Notes: a model not told the origin generated them from the letters alone. DNA of 51,725 nt from Sphingomonas sp. (GCF_026460985.1 NZ_JAPKNM010000077.1:1-51725), one strand, 5' to 3'; shown: positions 18,657 to 27,026, numbered from the stretch's first letter. Numbers and translations are program-made.

Positions 18657-20072
18657 TTAGTAGCGGTAGTGATCCGGCTTGAACGGCCCTTCCACCGGCA
18701 CGCCGATATAGTTGGCCTGCTTCTGGGTGAGCTTCGAAAGCTTTACGCCGAGCTTCTCGAGGTGCAGCGCCGCGACCTTCTCGTCGAGATGCTTCGGCAG
18801 CACATAGACTTCGTTCTTGTACTGGTCGCCCTTGGTCCACAGCTCGATCTGCGCGAGCGTCTGGTTGGTGAAGGACGACGACATAACGAACGACGGGTGG
18901 CCGGTCGCGCAGCCCAGGTTCACCAGGCGGCCCTTGGCGAGCACGATGATCTGCTTGCCGTCGGGGAACTTGACCAGGTCGGTGCCCGGCTTCACTTCGG
19001 TCCACTCATAGTTGCTGAGCGCCGCGATCTGGATCTCGCTGTCGAAGTGGCCGATGTTGCAGACGATCGACATCGGCTTCATCGCCTTCATGTGATCGGC
19101 GGTGATCACGTCGGCATTGCCCGTCGCGGTGCAGAAGATGTCGGCGCGCTTGACCGCCTCTTCCATCGTCACGACCTCGAAGCCCTCCATCGCCGCCTGC
19201 AGCGCGCAGATCGGGTCGATCTCGGTGACGAGCACGCGCGCGCCGCCGTTGCGGAGCGACTGGGCCGAGCCCTTGCCGACGTCGCCGAAGCCGGCGACGC
19301 AAGCGACCTTGCCGGCGAGCATCACGTCGGTGGCGCGGCGGATCGCGTCGACCAGCGATTCCTTGCAGCCATAAAGGTTGTCGAACTTCGACTTGGTGAC
19401 GCTGTCATTCACGTTGATCGCCGGGAAGGGCAGCTCGCCCTTCTTGGCGATCTCGTACAGGCGGTGGACGCCGGTGGTGGTCTCTTCCGAGACGCCCTTC
19501 AGGTTCTTGACCGTCTCGGTCAGGTAGCCCGGATACTTGGCGATGAACGCCTTGAGCGCGCGCTGGAACTCGACTTCCTCGTCATTCTCCGGCTCGCCGA
19601 GCGTCGCGCCGGCCTCGAGCTTGGCACCCCACAAAGCGAACATCGTCGCGTCGCCGCCGTCGTCCAGGATGATGTTGGCGGTGGTGCCGTCGCCGTCCGC
19701 GCCCCAGTTGAAGATGTCGCCGACATAGTCCCAATATTCGGCCAGGCTCTCGCCCTTCACCGCGAAGACGGGGATGCCCGCGGCGGCGATGGCGGCAGCG
19801 GCATGGTCCTGCGTCGAGAAGATGTTGCAGGTCGCCCAGCGGACGTCGGCGCCGAGCGCGGTCAGCGTCTCGATCAGCACCGCGGTCTGGATCGTCATGT
19901 GGAGCGAACCGGTGATGCGCGCGCCCTTGAGCGGCTGCGACGCGCCGAATTCCTCGCGCAGCGCCATCAGGCCCGGCATCTCGGTCTCGGCGATCTCGAT
20001 CTCCTTGCGGCCGAAATCGGCGAGTTCGATGTCCTTGATGACATAGTCGTTCTTGTCGAGCACGGTAGCCAC
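18657..20072 (-). CDS. ahcY: S-adenosylhomocysteine hydrolase
   Basis: Cytosolic NAD-dependent enzyme that splits S-adenosylhomocysteine to adenosine and homocysteine, removing product inhibition of methyltransferases. It has 471 residues from the chosen GTG start. Seen: substrate-binding [16 protein letters not shown], the cysteine-containing [17 protein letters not shown], the NAD fold [14 protein letters not shown] with the acidic VTEIDP, and the C-terminal KPDHYRY typical of the family. The GTG at 20072 is 9 bases after GGAG and begins [13 protein letters not shown] codons at 20081 and 20090 are poorly spaced from this site. The upstream palindrome and hairpin suggest regulation by the methionine-cycle repressor. 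Confidence 0.96.
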   Translation of the reverse strand: MATVLDKNDYVIKDIELADFGRKEIEIAETEMPGLMALREEFGASQPLKGARITGSLHMTIQTAVLIETLTALGADVRWATCNIFSTQDHAAAAIAAAGIPVFAVKGESLAEYWDYVGDIFNWGADGDGTTANIILDDGGDATMFALWGAKLEAGATLGEPENDEEVEFQRALKAFIAKYPGYLTETVKNLKGVSEETTTGVHRLYEIAKKGELPFPAINVNDSVTKSKFDNLYGCKESLVDAIRRATDVMLAGKVACVAGFGDVGKGSAQSLRNGGARVLVTEIDPICALQAAMEGFEVVTMEEAVKRADIFCTATGNADVITADHMKAMKPMSIVCNIGHFDSEIQIAALSNYEWTEVKPGTDLVKFPDGKQIIVLAKGRLVNLGCATGHPSFVMSSSFTNQTLAQIELWTKGDQYKNEVYVLPKHLDEKVAALHLEKLGVKLSKLTQKQANYIGVPVEGPFKPDHYRY

Positions 20073-20101
20073 GGGCTGCATCTCCAGCATGTGAAAGGTT
20101 T

Positions 20102-20136
20102 GGCGCGCCGGAATCGCCGGCCGCGATTGGCGCGCC
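20102..20136 (-). promoter_or_regulatory. Strong hairpin in the ahcY leader
   Basis: GGCGCGCC at 20102-20109 pairs with GGCGCGCC at 20129-20136, and inside it AATCGC (20112-20117) pairs with GCGATT (20123-20128). This gives a 14-bp stem with a two-base bulge and a five-base loop. It ends 30 bases before the GTG and lies inside the predicted untranslated leader. It has no T-tract, so it is not an ordinary terminator, and it does not match the SAH riboswitch pattern as I remember it. Confidence 0.55.
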
Positions 20137-20167
20137 CTACCGCGTCAGGTGGGAATGCGCAAGTCAG

Positions 20168-20197
20168 ATATAAAGATATCTTTATATGTCCCGTCAA
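20168..20197 (-). promoter_or_regulatory. ahcY promoter with perfect 20-bp palindrome (SahR-like operator)
   Basis: ATATAAAGATATCTTTATAT at 20168-20187 is a perfect 20-bp palindrome in otherwise GC-rich DNA. Directly upstream on the minus strand is TTGACG (-35, 20192-20197), and the palindrome covers the -10 region (TATATC at about 20167-20172), so a bound protein would block polymerase. From knowledge of the family, ArsR-type SahR repressors act on SAH-recycling genes in proteobacteria through AT-rich palindromes of this kind. The exact consensus is recalled, not checked, and no sahR gene is in the window. Confidence 0.7.
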
Positions 20198-20922
20198 CCA
20201 ACCAACCCCGCTTCGGTGAGCCTGAGCCGGCGCAGATCGAGGTTCATGTCCTTGCGGAAGCGCGCCGCCGCCGCGTCGGAGAGCCGCGCGGCCGCACCAG
20301 CATCGCGCCGCGCCGCATCCGAATAAGCCGATCCCTGCGCCACGAAGTTGAGCATGAACGTCTCCGCCAACGCCTGCCGATCGGCGTCGGCCATCTTCGC
20401 GAAGGCCGGGCTCGCGCCGAGCGCCCGCGCCACTTGCCCCCGCACCGCCTGCACCTGCGCGCGGCTGGCGAAGGACACCTTGTTCGCGATCTGCCAGTTC
20501 TGCACCCAATAGGCCGCCATCGCGTCCGCCACGTCGCCGCGCCGCAGCCCGTCCACGGCGACATGCCTTTCCCACATGCCCAACAGGTCCTGCTGCTGGA
20601 CGGCCTTGCGCAGGCGATCCGCATTGGCCGGGTCGACCCGCGCCACGAAGTCCGCGAATTGCCCGCGAACCTTGGCGGAAACCGCTGGCGACCCACGATA
20701 GCCTGTGCTGGCGACCGCCGCCGTCCGGGTCGGTCGGCTTGTCGAGCGATCGGCACCCCGACTCCGCACCGTCGCGCCGAGCACGTTGTTCATCTGCCCG
20801 ACCGACGCCATCGAGGCACCGAAATCGACATATTGGCTGCCGATCGCCGGGAAGTCCTGCGCGCCCACCGGCGCCCCGGCGGAAGACAGGACCGCGAGCA
20901 TGGCTGCAAGGCGATATCGCAT
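20194..20922 (-). CDS. Secreted DUF6683-like protein, copy A
   Basis: 242-residue exported protein. A signal peptide (MRYRLAAMLAVL to GAPVGAQ) is followed by a variable region and a conserved helical domain with GYRGSPAVSAKVRGQF, GLRRGDVADAMAAYW, LAETFMLNF and a DLRRLRL end. The same pattern occurs in the divergent neighbour at 21140-21886, so the two are paralogues. No catalytic residues are recognisable and I cannot assign a function; the DUF number is from memory. The stop codon overlaps the -35 of the ahcY promoter and no terminator separates the two genes. Confidence 0.85.
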   Translation of the reverse strand: MRYRLAAMLAVLSSAGAPVGAQDFPAIGSQYVDFGASMASVGQMNNVLGATVRSRGADRSTSRPTRTAAVASTGYRGSPAVSAKVRGQFADFVARVDPANADRLRKAVQQQDLLGMWERHVAVDGLRRGDVADAMAAYWVQNWQIANKVSFASRAQVQAVRGQVARALGASPAFAKMADADRQALAETFMLNFVAQGSAYSDAARRDAGAAARLSDAAAARFRKDMNLDLRRLRLTEAGLVG

Positions 20923-21139
20923 CCCGAACTTTCTCCGATCGACCGGCCAGGGGAAGCACGATGATGCCGTCGCGACGCCGTTCGGACCAGCCGCGGTCGG
21001 CCGCATCCCGTCCCGCGAAAGCGCCGCTACACCGCATCTTCGGGGATGGGCCGCCCCGGAAATGCGCCGAACACCGTCGATCGTCCGCAGCGTTTCCGAT
21101 AGGCCGGCGCTACGTAGCCCGTCCGGAGGACTCGACCCC

Positions 21140-21886
21140 ATGCCCGCCCGCATCGTGCTCCTTGCTCTCGTCGCCAGCCTCGCCACGCCCGCCGCCGCGC
21201 AGGACATGCCGACCGTCCTCCCTTCCAATTACGAGCTGCTCGACATCCTCAACAAGCAGCGGATCGAAGCGTCGATCGGCACGCGGCAGCCCCGGGCGAC
21301 GCTGCCCGCGGCGTCCACGAGCAGGAAGAGCAGGCCGGTCCGTTCCCAGGCCCCGGACACGACGACCGGCTACCGCCCCTCGCCCGCCGTGAGCGCGCGC
21401 GTTCGCCGGCAGTTCGTCACGACGATGGGCGAAAGGGTCGGTGCCGCCAATGCCCGCCAGCTCGCCGCCGTGATGGAGCGCGGCGATCCAATCGCCAGCT
21501 GGTCGCGGATCGTTACGAGCGACGGCTTGCGTAGCGGCGACGTAGCGGACGCATTGGCAGCCTATTGGCTCCTGAACTGGACCATGGCCAACGGCAAAGA
21601 GGGCAATCAGACCCAGGTGCTTGCCGTCCGCGATCAGGTCCACGCGATCCTCGTTTCCAACCCGCGCCATGCCGCGTTGAGCGAGGCGCAGCGCCAGGAA
21701 ATGGCCGAGACCCTGATGCTCAACTTCCTGGTCCAGCACGCCGCCTATGGCGACGCGTTCAAGCGCGGCGACCAGGCGATGATGCGCCGGCTGGGCGATG
21801 CCGCGGTCGCCCGCTTCCGGGGCGAGATGGGGATCGACCTGCGCCGACTGCAGCTGGGCGATACGGGCTTCACGCCGATCGGCTAG
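21140..21886 (+). CDS. Secreted DUF6683-like protein, copy B
   Basis: 248 residues, with signal peptide MPARIVLLALVASLATPAAAQ and a strong GGAGGA ribosome site 10 bases before the ATG. The body parallels copy A: GYRPSPAVSARVRRQF, GLRSGDVADALAAYW, MAETLMLNFLVQ and DLRRLQLGD. It is divergent from copy A across 217 bases. That gap holds no further gene but contains the 10-bp palindrome GCTACGTAGC at 21109-21118. Its stop codon overlaps the stop of the convergent DUF1810 gene. Function unknown; presumably periplasmic. Confidence 0.88.
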   Translation: MPARIVLLALVASLATPAAAQDMPTVLPSNYELLDILNKQRIEASIGTRQPRATLPAASTSRKSRPVRSQAPDTTTGYRPSPAVSARVRRQFVTTMGERVGAANARQLAAVMERGDPIASWSRIVTSDGLRSGDVADALAAYWLLNWTMANGKEGNQTQVLAVRDQVHAILVSNPRHAALSEAQRQEMAETLMLNFLVQHAAYGDAFKRGDQAMMRRLGDAAVARFRGEMGIDLRRLQLGDTGFTPIG

Positions 21887-22311
21887 GCCAGGCGCTGCAA
21901 GCCCTCGATCGTCCGCGGATCCGCCTCTCCGCCGCACAGCCGCCGCAACGCCTCGCCGAAGACCAACTCCGGCGGATCGATCTCGGCGAACAGCGTCATC
22001 GACGAGCGGAACTTTAGATGATCGGGATAACCGAACACGGCCTCCGCCGTCCGCCCGCTGGTGAGTGCCGCCGCGCTGGCCTCCCGCAGCCGAGGTCCCA
22101 GAATCGGATGGCGGAGATAGGCCTCGGCCTCCTTCCGCGATCGTATCGCGAAATATTGCGAGGTCGGGCTCGCCCCCAGCCCGGCGAGCTGCGGGAACAC
22201 GAACCACATCCAATGCGTCCGCTTGCGCCCCGCCCGCAGCTCCGTAAGCGCATCCGCATACACCGGCGCCTGGGCCGCCACGAACCGTTCGAGATCGAAG
22301 TCCGCGCTCAC
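21883..22311 (-). CDS. DUF1810 family protein
   Basis: Small cytosolic protein of 142 residues, the usual length for this family of unknown function. Family-typical features are FDLERFVAAQ at the N terminus, RKRTHWMWFVFPQLAGLG, the YFAIRSRKEAEAYL segment and GYPDHLKFRSSMTLF. The start is a GTG that overlaps the stop of the upstream propeller gene as GTGA, so it is likely translated by coupling. The stop overlaps that of the convergent secreted protein on the other strand. Confidence 0.88.
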   Translation of the reverse strand: MSADFDLERFVAAQAPVYADALTELRAGRKRTHWMWFVFPQLAGLGASPTSQYFAIRSRKEAEAYLRHPILGPRLREASAAALTSGRTAEAVFGYPDHLKFRSSMTLFAEIDPPELVFGEALRRLCGGEADPRTIEGLQRLA

Positions 22312-23825
22312 CGCACCAGCCGGTAGCTCACAAACGCCACCTGCTTCGCGTCGGGCGACCAGCTCGGCACGTTGATCGTCCCCTGCCCGCCGAACAGCCG
22401 TGTCAGCACCTTTGGCGGCGCGCTGCCGTCGGCGGGCATGATCTTGAGGACCACGTCCTCGCGATTGGGCGGATGGTCGCTCAGCGCGACATCGAGCCCG
22501 AACGACACGAAGACGATCCACTTCCCGTCGGGAGAGACGTGCGGGAACCAGTCGCGCCGCTCTGGATCCTTGGTGAGCTGCACCGGATCGCTGCCGTCGG
22601 CGTTCGCGCGCCAGATCGCCATCGCCCCGCTGCGGGTCGAGTTGAAGTAGAGATGCTTGCCGTCGGGCGAATATTCGGGTCCGTCGTCCACCCCCGGCCC
22701 GACGATCAGCGGCCGTGCCGGCCCGCCGGCCAGGTCCTTTGCCCATATGTCGTAGCTCTCATCCCCGGTGCCGACCCGGACATAGGCAAGCGTCTTCCCG
22801 TCCGGGCTCCAGCCATGCCAGTAGGACCGCGCCCTGGGATCGCTCACCACTTCGCGCGGGTGCTCCGATCCGGCGAGCGGCAGCACGTAGATGCGCGAGA
22901 GATTGTCGGGCTCGGACTGGTCCGAGATCACGAGGCTGTTGCCATCGGGCGAGATGCCGTGATCGTTGTTGTTGCGGATGTTGCGCCCCGTCGCGATCCC
23001 CGCCGGCTCGCCGCCCTCCACCGGGATCCGCCAGATCCGTCCATCGGCGTTGTACACCAACGCCTTGCCGTCGCGCGTCCAGTTGGGCGCCTCGATCTTG
23101 CCGGGGAAATGGCGGACGACGCGGCGGCTCTGGACGCCGCCCACTTCGATCACCTCGAGCGTGCTCTCGACCTTCGCGGCGTACCCCGTGTCGGGCACAT
23201 AAGCGAGCCGCGGCACGTCGATCTCGACATTGGAGAAGGTCGCGGTCTCGGTGACGCTGTCGTCGTGCGCCGACAGCGCGAGCCCGACCAGATAGGGAGC
23301 CTGGAACGCGATCCGGTAGCTGCCTCCGGCATGGGCAAGCCTACCGTCCGCGCCCGCGACCGAGAAGTAGACGAAGTCCCCCTCGCGCTCGAGCCGCACC
23401 CGCCGAGGATGCCAGACGGCCGAAACGATCTGCCGCGTCGGCCCGTCCTGCACCTCGCGATATTGGAGCGAGACCATCCCGTCGCCATGCACCATCACAT
23501 CGGCATAGGGCGATCCGGGCGTACGGTTCTGCCGGATCATCAGCCCCGCCTTGCGGTGCGGATCCTTGCCCTTGCCTTCCCAGGCGATGTCGGCGGCGAT
23601 GTGGAGGTCGCCGGAGCGCTGCGTCCAGGCATAATGGAACGCGTCCTTCTCGCCCCAGATGTTCGCACCGCCAGCGGTCATCCGGTAGCGGCCCGCATCA
23701 TGGGCAACGCTGCCCGGAGTGGCGGTCTCGCCGATATCGGCATGGTTCGCGAAGATCCCGACGCTCTGCGCCGCCGCCGGGGACGCGCACAGCGCCATCG
23801 CGCATGCGATCAGGAAGTGCCGCAT
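22308..23825 (-). CDS. Exported TolB-like beta-propeller protein with N-terminal ConA-like domain
   Basis: 505 residues with signal peptide MRHFLIACAMALCASPAAAQ. Residues about 20-220 look like a beta-sandwich of the DUF1349/ConA-like kind (TQRSGDLHIAADIAW, RKAGLMIRQNRTPGSPYADV). From about 240 onward are repeated PD40/WD40-like propeller blades of the form PDG..L....R (SPDGNSLVISDQS, SPDGKTLAYVRVG, SPDGKHLYFNSTRSG, SPDGKWIVFVSFG). No peptidase domain follows. Proteins of this class occur in carbohydrate-use loci; a LacI-type operator about 48 bases upstream agrees with that. Coupled to the DUF1810 gene by a GTGA overlap. Confidence 0.85.
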   Translation of the reverse strand: MRHFLIACAMALCASPAAAQSVGIFANHADIGETATPGSVAHDAGRYRMTAGGANIWGEKDAFHYAWTQRSGDLHIAADIAWEGKGKDPHRKAGLMIRQNRTPGSPYADVMVHGDGMVSLQYREVQDGPTRQIVSAVWHPRRVRLEREGDFVYFSVAGADGRLAHAGGSYRIAFQAPYLVGLALSAHDDSVTETATFSNVEIDVPRLAYVPDTGYAAKVESTLEVIEVGGVQSRRVVRHFPGKIEAPNWTRDGKALVYNADGRIWRIPVEGGEPAGIATGRNIRNNNDHGISPDGNSLVISDQSEPDNLSRIYVLPLAGSEHPREVVSDPRARSYWHGWSPDGKTLAYVRVGTGDESYDIWAKDLAGGPARPLIVGPGVDDGPEYSPDGKHLYFNSTRSGAMAIWRANADGSDPVQLTKDPERRDWFPHVSPDGKWIVFVSFGLDVALSDHPPNREDVVLKIMPADGSAPPKVLTRLFGGQGTINVPSWSPDAKQVAFVSYRLVR

Positions 23826-23872
23826 CCTCCGCCCCTCTCGCTTCGCCGAAATCAGGTTCGGTCGCGAGCGCA

Positions 23873-23886
23873 TGTTAACGCTAACC
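23873..23886. promoter_or_regulatory. LacI-family-type operator
   Basis: TGTTAACGCTAACC is a near-perfect dyad with the central CG and TTA/TAA half-sites typical of LacI-family operators. It fits a TGTTAnCGnTAACA pattern at all but the last base. It lies about 48 bases before the start of the beta-propeller gene and about 48 bases past the yqgE stop. No LacI regulator is in the window. Confidence 0.5.
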
Positions 23887-23934
23887 ATCGCCAAAGCGAA
23901 ACCCTTTCGCTGCCCTGTTCCGCGCGGCGGCGAC

Positions 23935-24495
23935 TCACGCCGTCCCGGTGCTGTTCGCCAGCAGCCGCGGATCGACCCCCGCGGCTTCGAAGCCCTTCGC
24001 CCAGCGCCGCCCGGCATCGACTTCATAGAGCAGCCGCGTGTCGCCGCTGGTGCTGAACCAGCCGTGCCGGGTCATCTCCTCGTCGAGCTGCCCTTCGCCC
24101 CAGCCGGCATAGCCGAGCGCGACCAGCCAGCGGCTCGGCCCCGTCCCCTCGGCGATCGCCTTGAGCACGTCGATCGTGCCCGAGAGCGCCCAGCGCCCGC
24201 CGACGTCGATCGTGTCCTGCCCGCCCCAGTCGGTCGAGTGGAGCACGAAGCCGCGCCGCGGCTCGACCGGGCCGCCGAAATGGACCGGGGCGTCAGGCAC
24301 GTCGCCCGGATCGATCTCGAATTGCCGGAGCAATTCGTGGAGCCCCAGCCCCTCGATCGTCTCGCCGATCCCGATGCCGAGCGCGCCTTCGTCGTCATGC
24401 GCGCACATCGCGATCACCGCGCGCTCGAAGCGCGGATCGCCGATCCCCGGCATCGCGAGGAGGAACTGGCCGGTGAGATAAGGCGTCGAATCCAT
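23935..24495 (-). CDS. yqgE: YqgE/AlgH family protein (UPF0301)
   Basis: 186-residue cytosolic protein of the conserved UPF0301 family. Features: YLTGQFLLAMPGIGDPRFERAV at the start, VHFGGPVEPRRGFVLH in the middle and ALGYAGWGEGQLDEE, the family hallmark. Biochemical role unresolved; the AlgH name comes from Pseudomonas and does not imply alginate synthesis here. Length is normal. It is divergent from the peroxiredoxin gene across 188 bases filled by an intergenic repeat. Confidence 0.94.
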   Translation of the reverse strand: MDSTPYLTGQFLLAMPGIGDPRFERAVIAMCAHDDEGALGIGIGETIEGLGLHELLRQFEIDPGDVPDAPVHFGGPVEPRRGFVLHSTDWGGQDTIDVGGRWALSGTIDVLKAIAEGTGPSRWLVALGYAGWGEGQLDEEMTRHGWFSTSGDTRLLYEVDAGRRWAKGFEAAGVDPRLLANSTGTA

Positions 24496-24557
24496 GCCCC
24501 GACAACTTATCGCCTGGGTTTCGGGTCCGCCACGCTTGAAAATCGAATGGTGGAAAC

Positions 24558-24667
24558 CTGTCCCGAGCTCGTCGAGGGGCTGTTCGCCCCGGCTTGTCGA
24601 AGGGGCGTTCTTCTTCTACCGCCCAGCCCGAACCAGTACGGGCCTTCGACAAGCTCAGGCCGAACGG
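24558..24667. repeat. Intergenic inverted repeat (family D)
   Basis: GGCTTGTCGAAGG at about 24591-24603 is inverted as CCTTCGACAAGCTC at 24643-24656, followed by AGGCCGAACGG. A decayed copy (CCGAGCTCGTCGAGG) begins near 24563. This CTTCGACAAGCTCAGG-type element is widespread between proteobacterial genes. It occupies the space between yqgE and the peroxiredoxin gene, ending 17 bases before the peroxiredoxin ATG. Confidence 0.75.
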
Positions 24668-24683
24668 AAGCAGGAGAAAGACC

Positions 24684-25166
24684 ATGACCATCCAGGTTGG
24701 CGACCGCATCCCCACCACTCAGTTCGTCAAGGTGACCGAAGCCGGCCCCGAGCAGATCGGCTCGGACGAGTTCTTCGCCGGCCGCAAGGTCGCGCTCTTC
24801 TCGGTGCCCGGCGCCTTCACGCCGACCTGCTCGGCCAAGCACCTTCCCGGCTTCGTCGAGAAGGCCGACGAATTGAAGGCCAAGGGCGTCGACGAGATCG
24901 CCTGCACCGCGGTCAACGACGCCTTCGTGATGGGTGCCTGGGGCAAGGCCTCAGGCGTCGACGGCAAGGTGACGATGCTCGCCGACGGCAACGGCACTTT
25001 CGCCAAGGCAGTGGATCTCGAGATGGACGGCAGTGGCTTCGGCCTCGGCATCCGCGGCAAGCGCTATTCGATGCTGGTGAACGACGGCGTCGTCGAGCAG
25101 CTCCATGTCGAGGCGCCCGGCCAGTTCGAGGTCAGCTCGGCCGATTATCTGCTCGCCCGGCTGTAA
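24684..25166 (+). CDS. Peroxiredoxin (Prx5-like)
   Basis: 160-residue thiol peroxidase that reduces hydrogen and organic peroxides. The peroxidatic cysteine lies in PGAFTPTCSAKHLPGF (about residue 49), with the required Pro and Thr. A second cysteine in EIACTAVNDAF is in the position of the family's conserved TAVND strand. The reductant would be thioredoxin or glutaredoxin; there is no fused glutaredoxin domain. The ATG at 24684 follows AGGAGA; open reading upstream is repeat sequence. Confidence 0.93.
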   Translation: MTIQVGDRIPTTQFVKVTEAGPEQIGSDEFFAGRKVALFSVPGAFTPTCSAKHLPGFVEKADELKAKGVDEIACTAVNDAFVMGAWGKASGVDGKVTMLADGNGTFAKAVDLEMDGSGFGLGIRGKRYSMLVNDGVVEQLHVEAPGQFEVSSADYLLARL

Positions 25167-25240
25167 GCGCCGGGCCCGTAACGGAACTGGCGTGCGGGTG
25201 CGTGAGTTGTTCCCTGTAACTTCTTTGAAAGGGAAGCGTC

Positions 25241-25498
25241 ATGGCCAACAGCGATAGCAGCAACAGCACCAACGGTTCCGGCAACGAGAGCGCGAGCCAG
25301 GGCCAGGCATCGGAGAAGTCGTTCCTCGCCAGCGCGCAGGAAACGGTCGCCGGCGCGGTCGATGCCACGGTGCAGGCCGTGAAGGATCATCCGGTTGCCG
25401 CGGCCGCGGTCGCCGCCAGTGCAGCCGCCGCGGTCGGCGGCGCGGTCTATGCGGCTACCCAATTGGGCGGCGACAAGGGCGCGCAGGCCAAGGAATAA
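25241..25498 (+). CDS. Small protein with C-terminal hydrophobic helix
   Basis: 85 residues with a clear ribosome site (AAAGGGA 8 bases before ATG). The first 30 residues are polar, rich in Ser, Asn and Gly. An amphipathic stretch ASAQETVAGAVDATVQAVKD follows, then DHPVAAAAVAASAAAAVGGA, a probable membrane helix. The pattern recalls the C-terminal part of ElaB/DUF883-type membrane-associated stress proteins, but the match is too loose to name. It follows the peroxiredoxin by 74 bases and could share its transcript. Confidence 0.75.
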   Translation: MANSDSSNSTNGSGNESASQGQASEKSFLASAQETVAGAVDATVQAVKDHPVAAAAVAASAAAAVGGAVYAATQLGGDKGAQAKE

Positions 25499-25505
25499 GC
25501 CGATC

Positions 25506-25531
25506 GGCTCCTTTCCACGGGGAAGGGAGCC
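25506..25531 (+). terminator. Possible weak terminator hairpin
   Basis: GGCTCCTTTCC (25506-25516) pairs with GGAAGGGAGCC (25521-25531) with one mismatch and a four-base loop, 7 bases after the small-protein stop. No long T-run follows (GGTGGTCTTGCC), so termination may be factor-dependent or weak. Confidence 0.4.
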
Positions 25532-25573
25532 GGTGGTCTTGCCAGAGTCATCTTCGCGCATTAGCGATCGAAG

Positions 25574-27025
25574 ATGACTCAAGCATCCGATATCGTCGCC
25601 GAGCTGGACCGCCTCTATCGCGCCTCGGTGGAACGCCTTCAGGCCGCCCTCACCCGCTATCTGACCGACGGCACGCCGCCGGCCCCCTCGAGCCGCACCG
25701 ACGGCTCCTTCGCCTATCCCGAGATCCGGCTTACCTATCGCGGCGGCCATGATCGCCCCGCCCCGCGCCGCTCGTTCGGCCGGCTGGTCGATCCCGGCGA
25801 ATATCGCATCAGCGTCACCAAGCCGGCGATGTTCTCCGACTATCTGGTCGAGCAGCTCACCTTCCTGATGGAGGATTACGACGTCGAGGTCGACGCGACC
25901 ACCGGGCGGCAGGAGATCCCCTTCGCCTATGTGCTCGATCCCGGCCACGCGCTCAGCCTCGACGAAGTCTCGGCGACCGAGCTCGCCCGCCACTTCCCCG
26001 CGACCGAGCTCGCGCATATCGGCGACGAGATCGCCGACGGCCTGTGGATGTCGCACGACGGCACCCGCCCGCTGGCGCTGTTCGACGGGCTGCGCACCGA
26101 TTTCTCGCTGGCGCGTCTCCGCCACTATACCGGCACGCCGACCGAGCATGTCCAGCAGTACATCCTGTTCACCAACTATCACCGCTATGTCGACGAGTTC
26201 GTCCGCTGGGCCTGTTCGCAGCTCGGCCCCAATGAACAGGGTGAACCGAGCCGCTTCACCGGCGTCTCGGGCGCGGGCGGGATCGTCGTCGAGCGCGCCG
26301 AGGAGATGGACCGGCTGATCTCGGACAGCGCGTGGCGCCGCCACCAGATGCCTGCCTATCACCTGATGGCGCCGGGCCGCACCGGCATCACCCTGGTCAA
26401 TATCGGCGTCGGCCCGTCCAACGCCAAGACGATCACCGACCATCTCGCGGTGCTGCGCCCCGAGGCGTGGCTGATGATCGGCCATTGCGGCGGACTGCGC
26501 CCCAGCCAGCGGATCGGCGACTATGTCCTCGCCCACGCCTATCTGCGCGACGATCACATCATGGACGACGTGCTCCCGCCCGAGATCCCGATCCCAGCGA
26601 TCGCCGAGGTCCAGCTCGCGCTCGCCCGCGCCGCCGAGACCGTCTCGGGCCAGTCGGGAGACGAACTCAAGCAGCGCCTGCGCACCGGCACGATCGTCAC
26701 CACCGACGACCGCAACTGGGAGCTGCGCTATTCCCGCACGGCCTTGCGCTTCTCGCTGAGCCGCGCGGTCGGGGTCGACATGGAGTCCGCCACGCTCGCC
26801 GCGCAGGGCTATCGCTTCCGCGTGCCCTACGGGACCCTGCTCTGCGTCTCGGACAAGCCGCTCCACGGCGAATTGAAGCTGCCCGGCCAGGCCAACCGCT
26901 TCTACGAGCGCGCGATCAACGAGCATCTCCGCATCGGCATCGAGACCGTCGAGGAACTCCGCCGCGAGGGCGCGAAGCTGCACTCCCGGAAACTCCGCGC
27001 ATTCAACGAGCCGCCGTTCCGCTGA
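25574..27025 (+). CDS. amn: AMP nucleosidase
   Basis: 483-residue enzyme that hydrolyses AMP to adenine and ribose-5-phosphate, helping set adenylate levels. An N-terminal AMN-specific domain (DIVAELDRLYRASVERL; YPEIRLTYRG) precedes a nucleoside-phosphorylase fold: TLVNIGVGPSNAKTITDHL, WLMIGHCGGLR, DDHIMDDVLPPEIPIPAIAE and the ribose-binding GVDMESATLAAQGYRF. Length equals the family norm. It sits alone on the plus strand, convergent with the SIMPL gene, with a repeat element between. Confidence 0.95.
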   Translation: MTQASDIVAELDRLYRASVERLQAALTRYLTDGTPPAPSSRTDGSFAYPEIRLTYRGGHDRPAPRRSFGRLVDPGEYRISVTKPAMFSDYLVEQLTFLMEDYDVEVDATTGRQEIPFAYVLDPGHALSLDEVSATELARHFPATELAHIGDEIADGLWMSHDGTRPLALFDGLRTDFSLARLRHYTGTPTEHVQQYILFTNYHRYVDEFVRWACSQLGPNEQGEPSRFTGVSGAGGIVVERAEEMDRLISDSAWRRHQMPAYHLMAPGRTGITLVNIGVGPSNAKTITDHLAVLRPEAWLMIGHCGGLRPSQRIGDYVLAHAYLRDDHIMDDVLPPEIPIPAIAEVQLALARAAETVSGQSGDELKQRLRTGTIVTTDDRNWELRYSRTALRFSLSRAVGVDMESATLAAQGYRFRVPYGTLLCVSDKPLHGELKLPGQANRFYERAINEHLRIGIETVEELRREGAKLHSRKLRAFNEPPFR

Positions 27026-27026
27026 T

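Noticed and set aside
20073..20167. SAH riboswitch upstream of ahcY
   Set aside because: The position is right, but the leader is dominated by one long GC-rich hairpin and I do not see the conserved SAH-riboswitch core as I remember it. A covariance-model scan would settle it.
25145..26983. Minus-strand open frame of 612 codons across the small protein and amn
   Set aside because: Covers two supported plus-strand genes and an intergenic hairpin; composition is typical of an antisense shadow.
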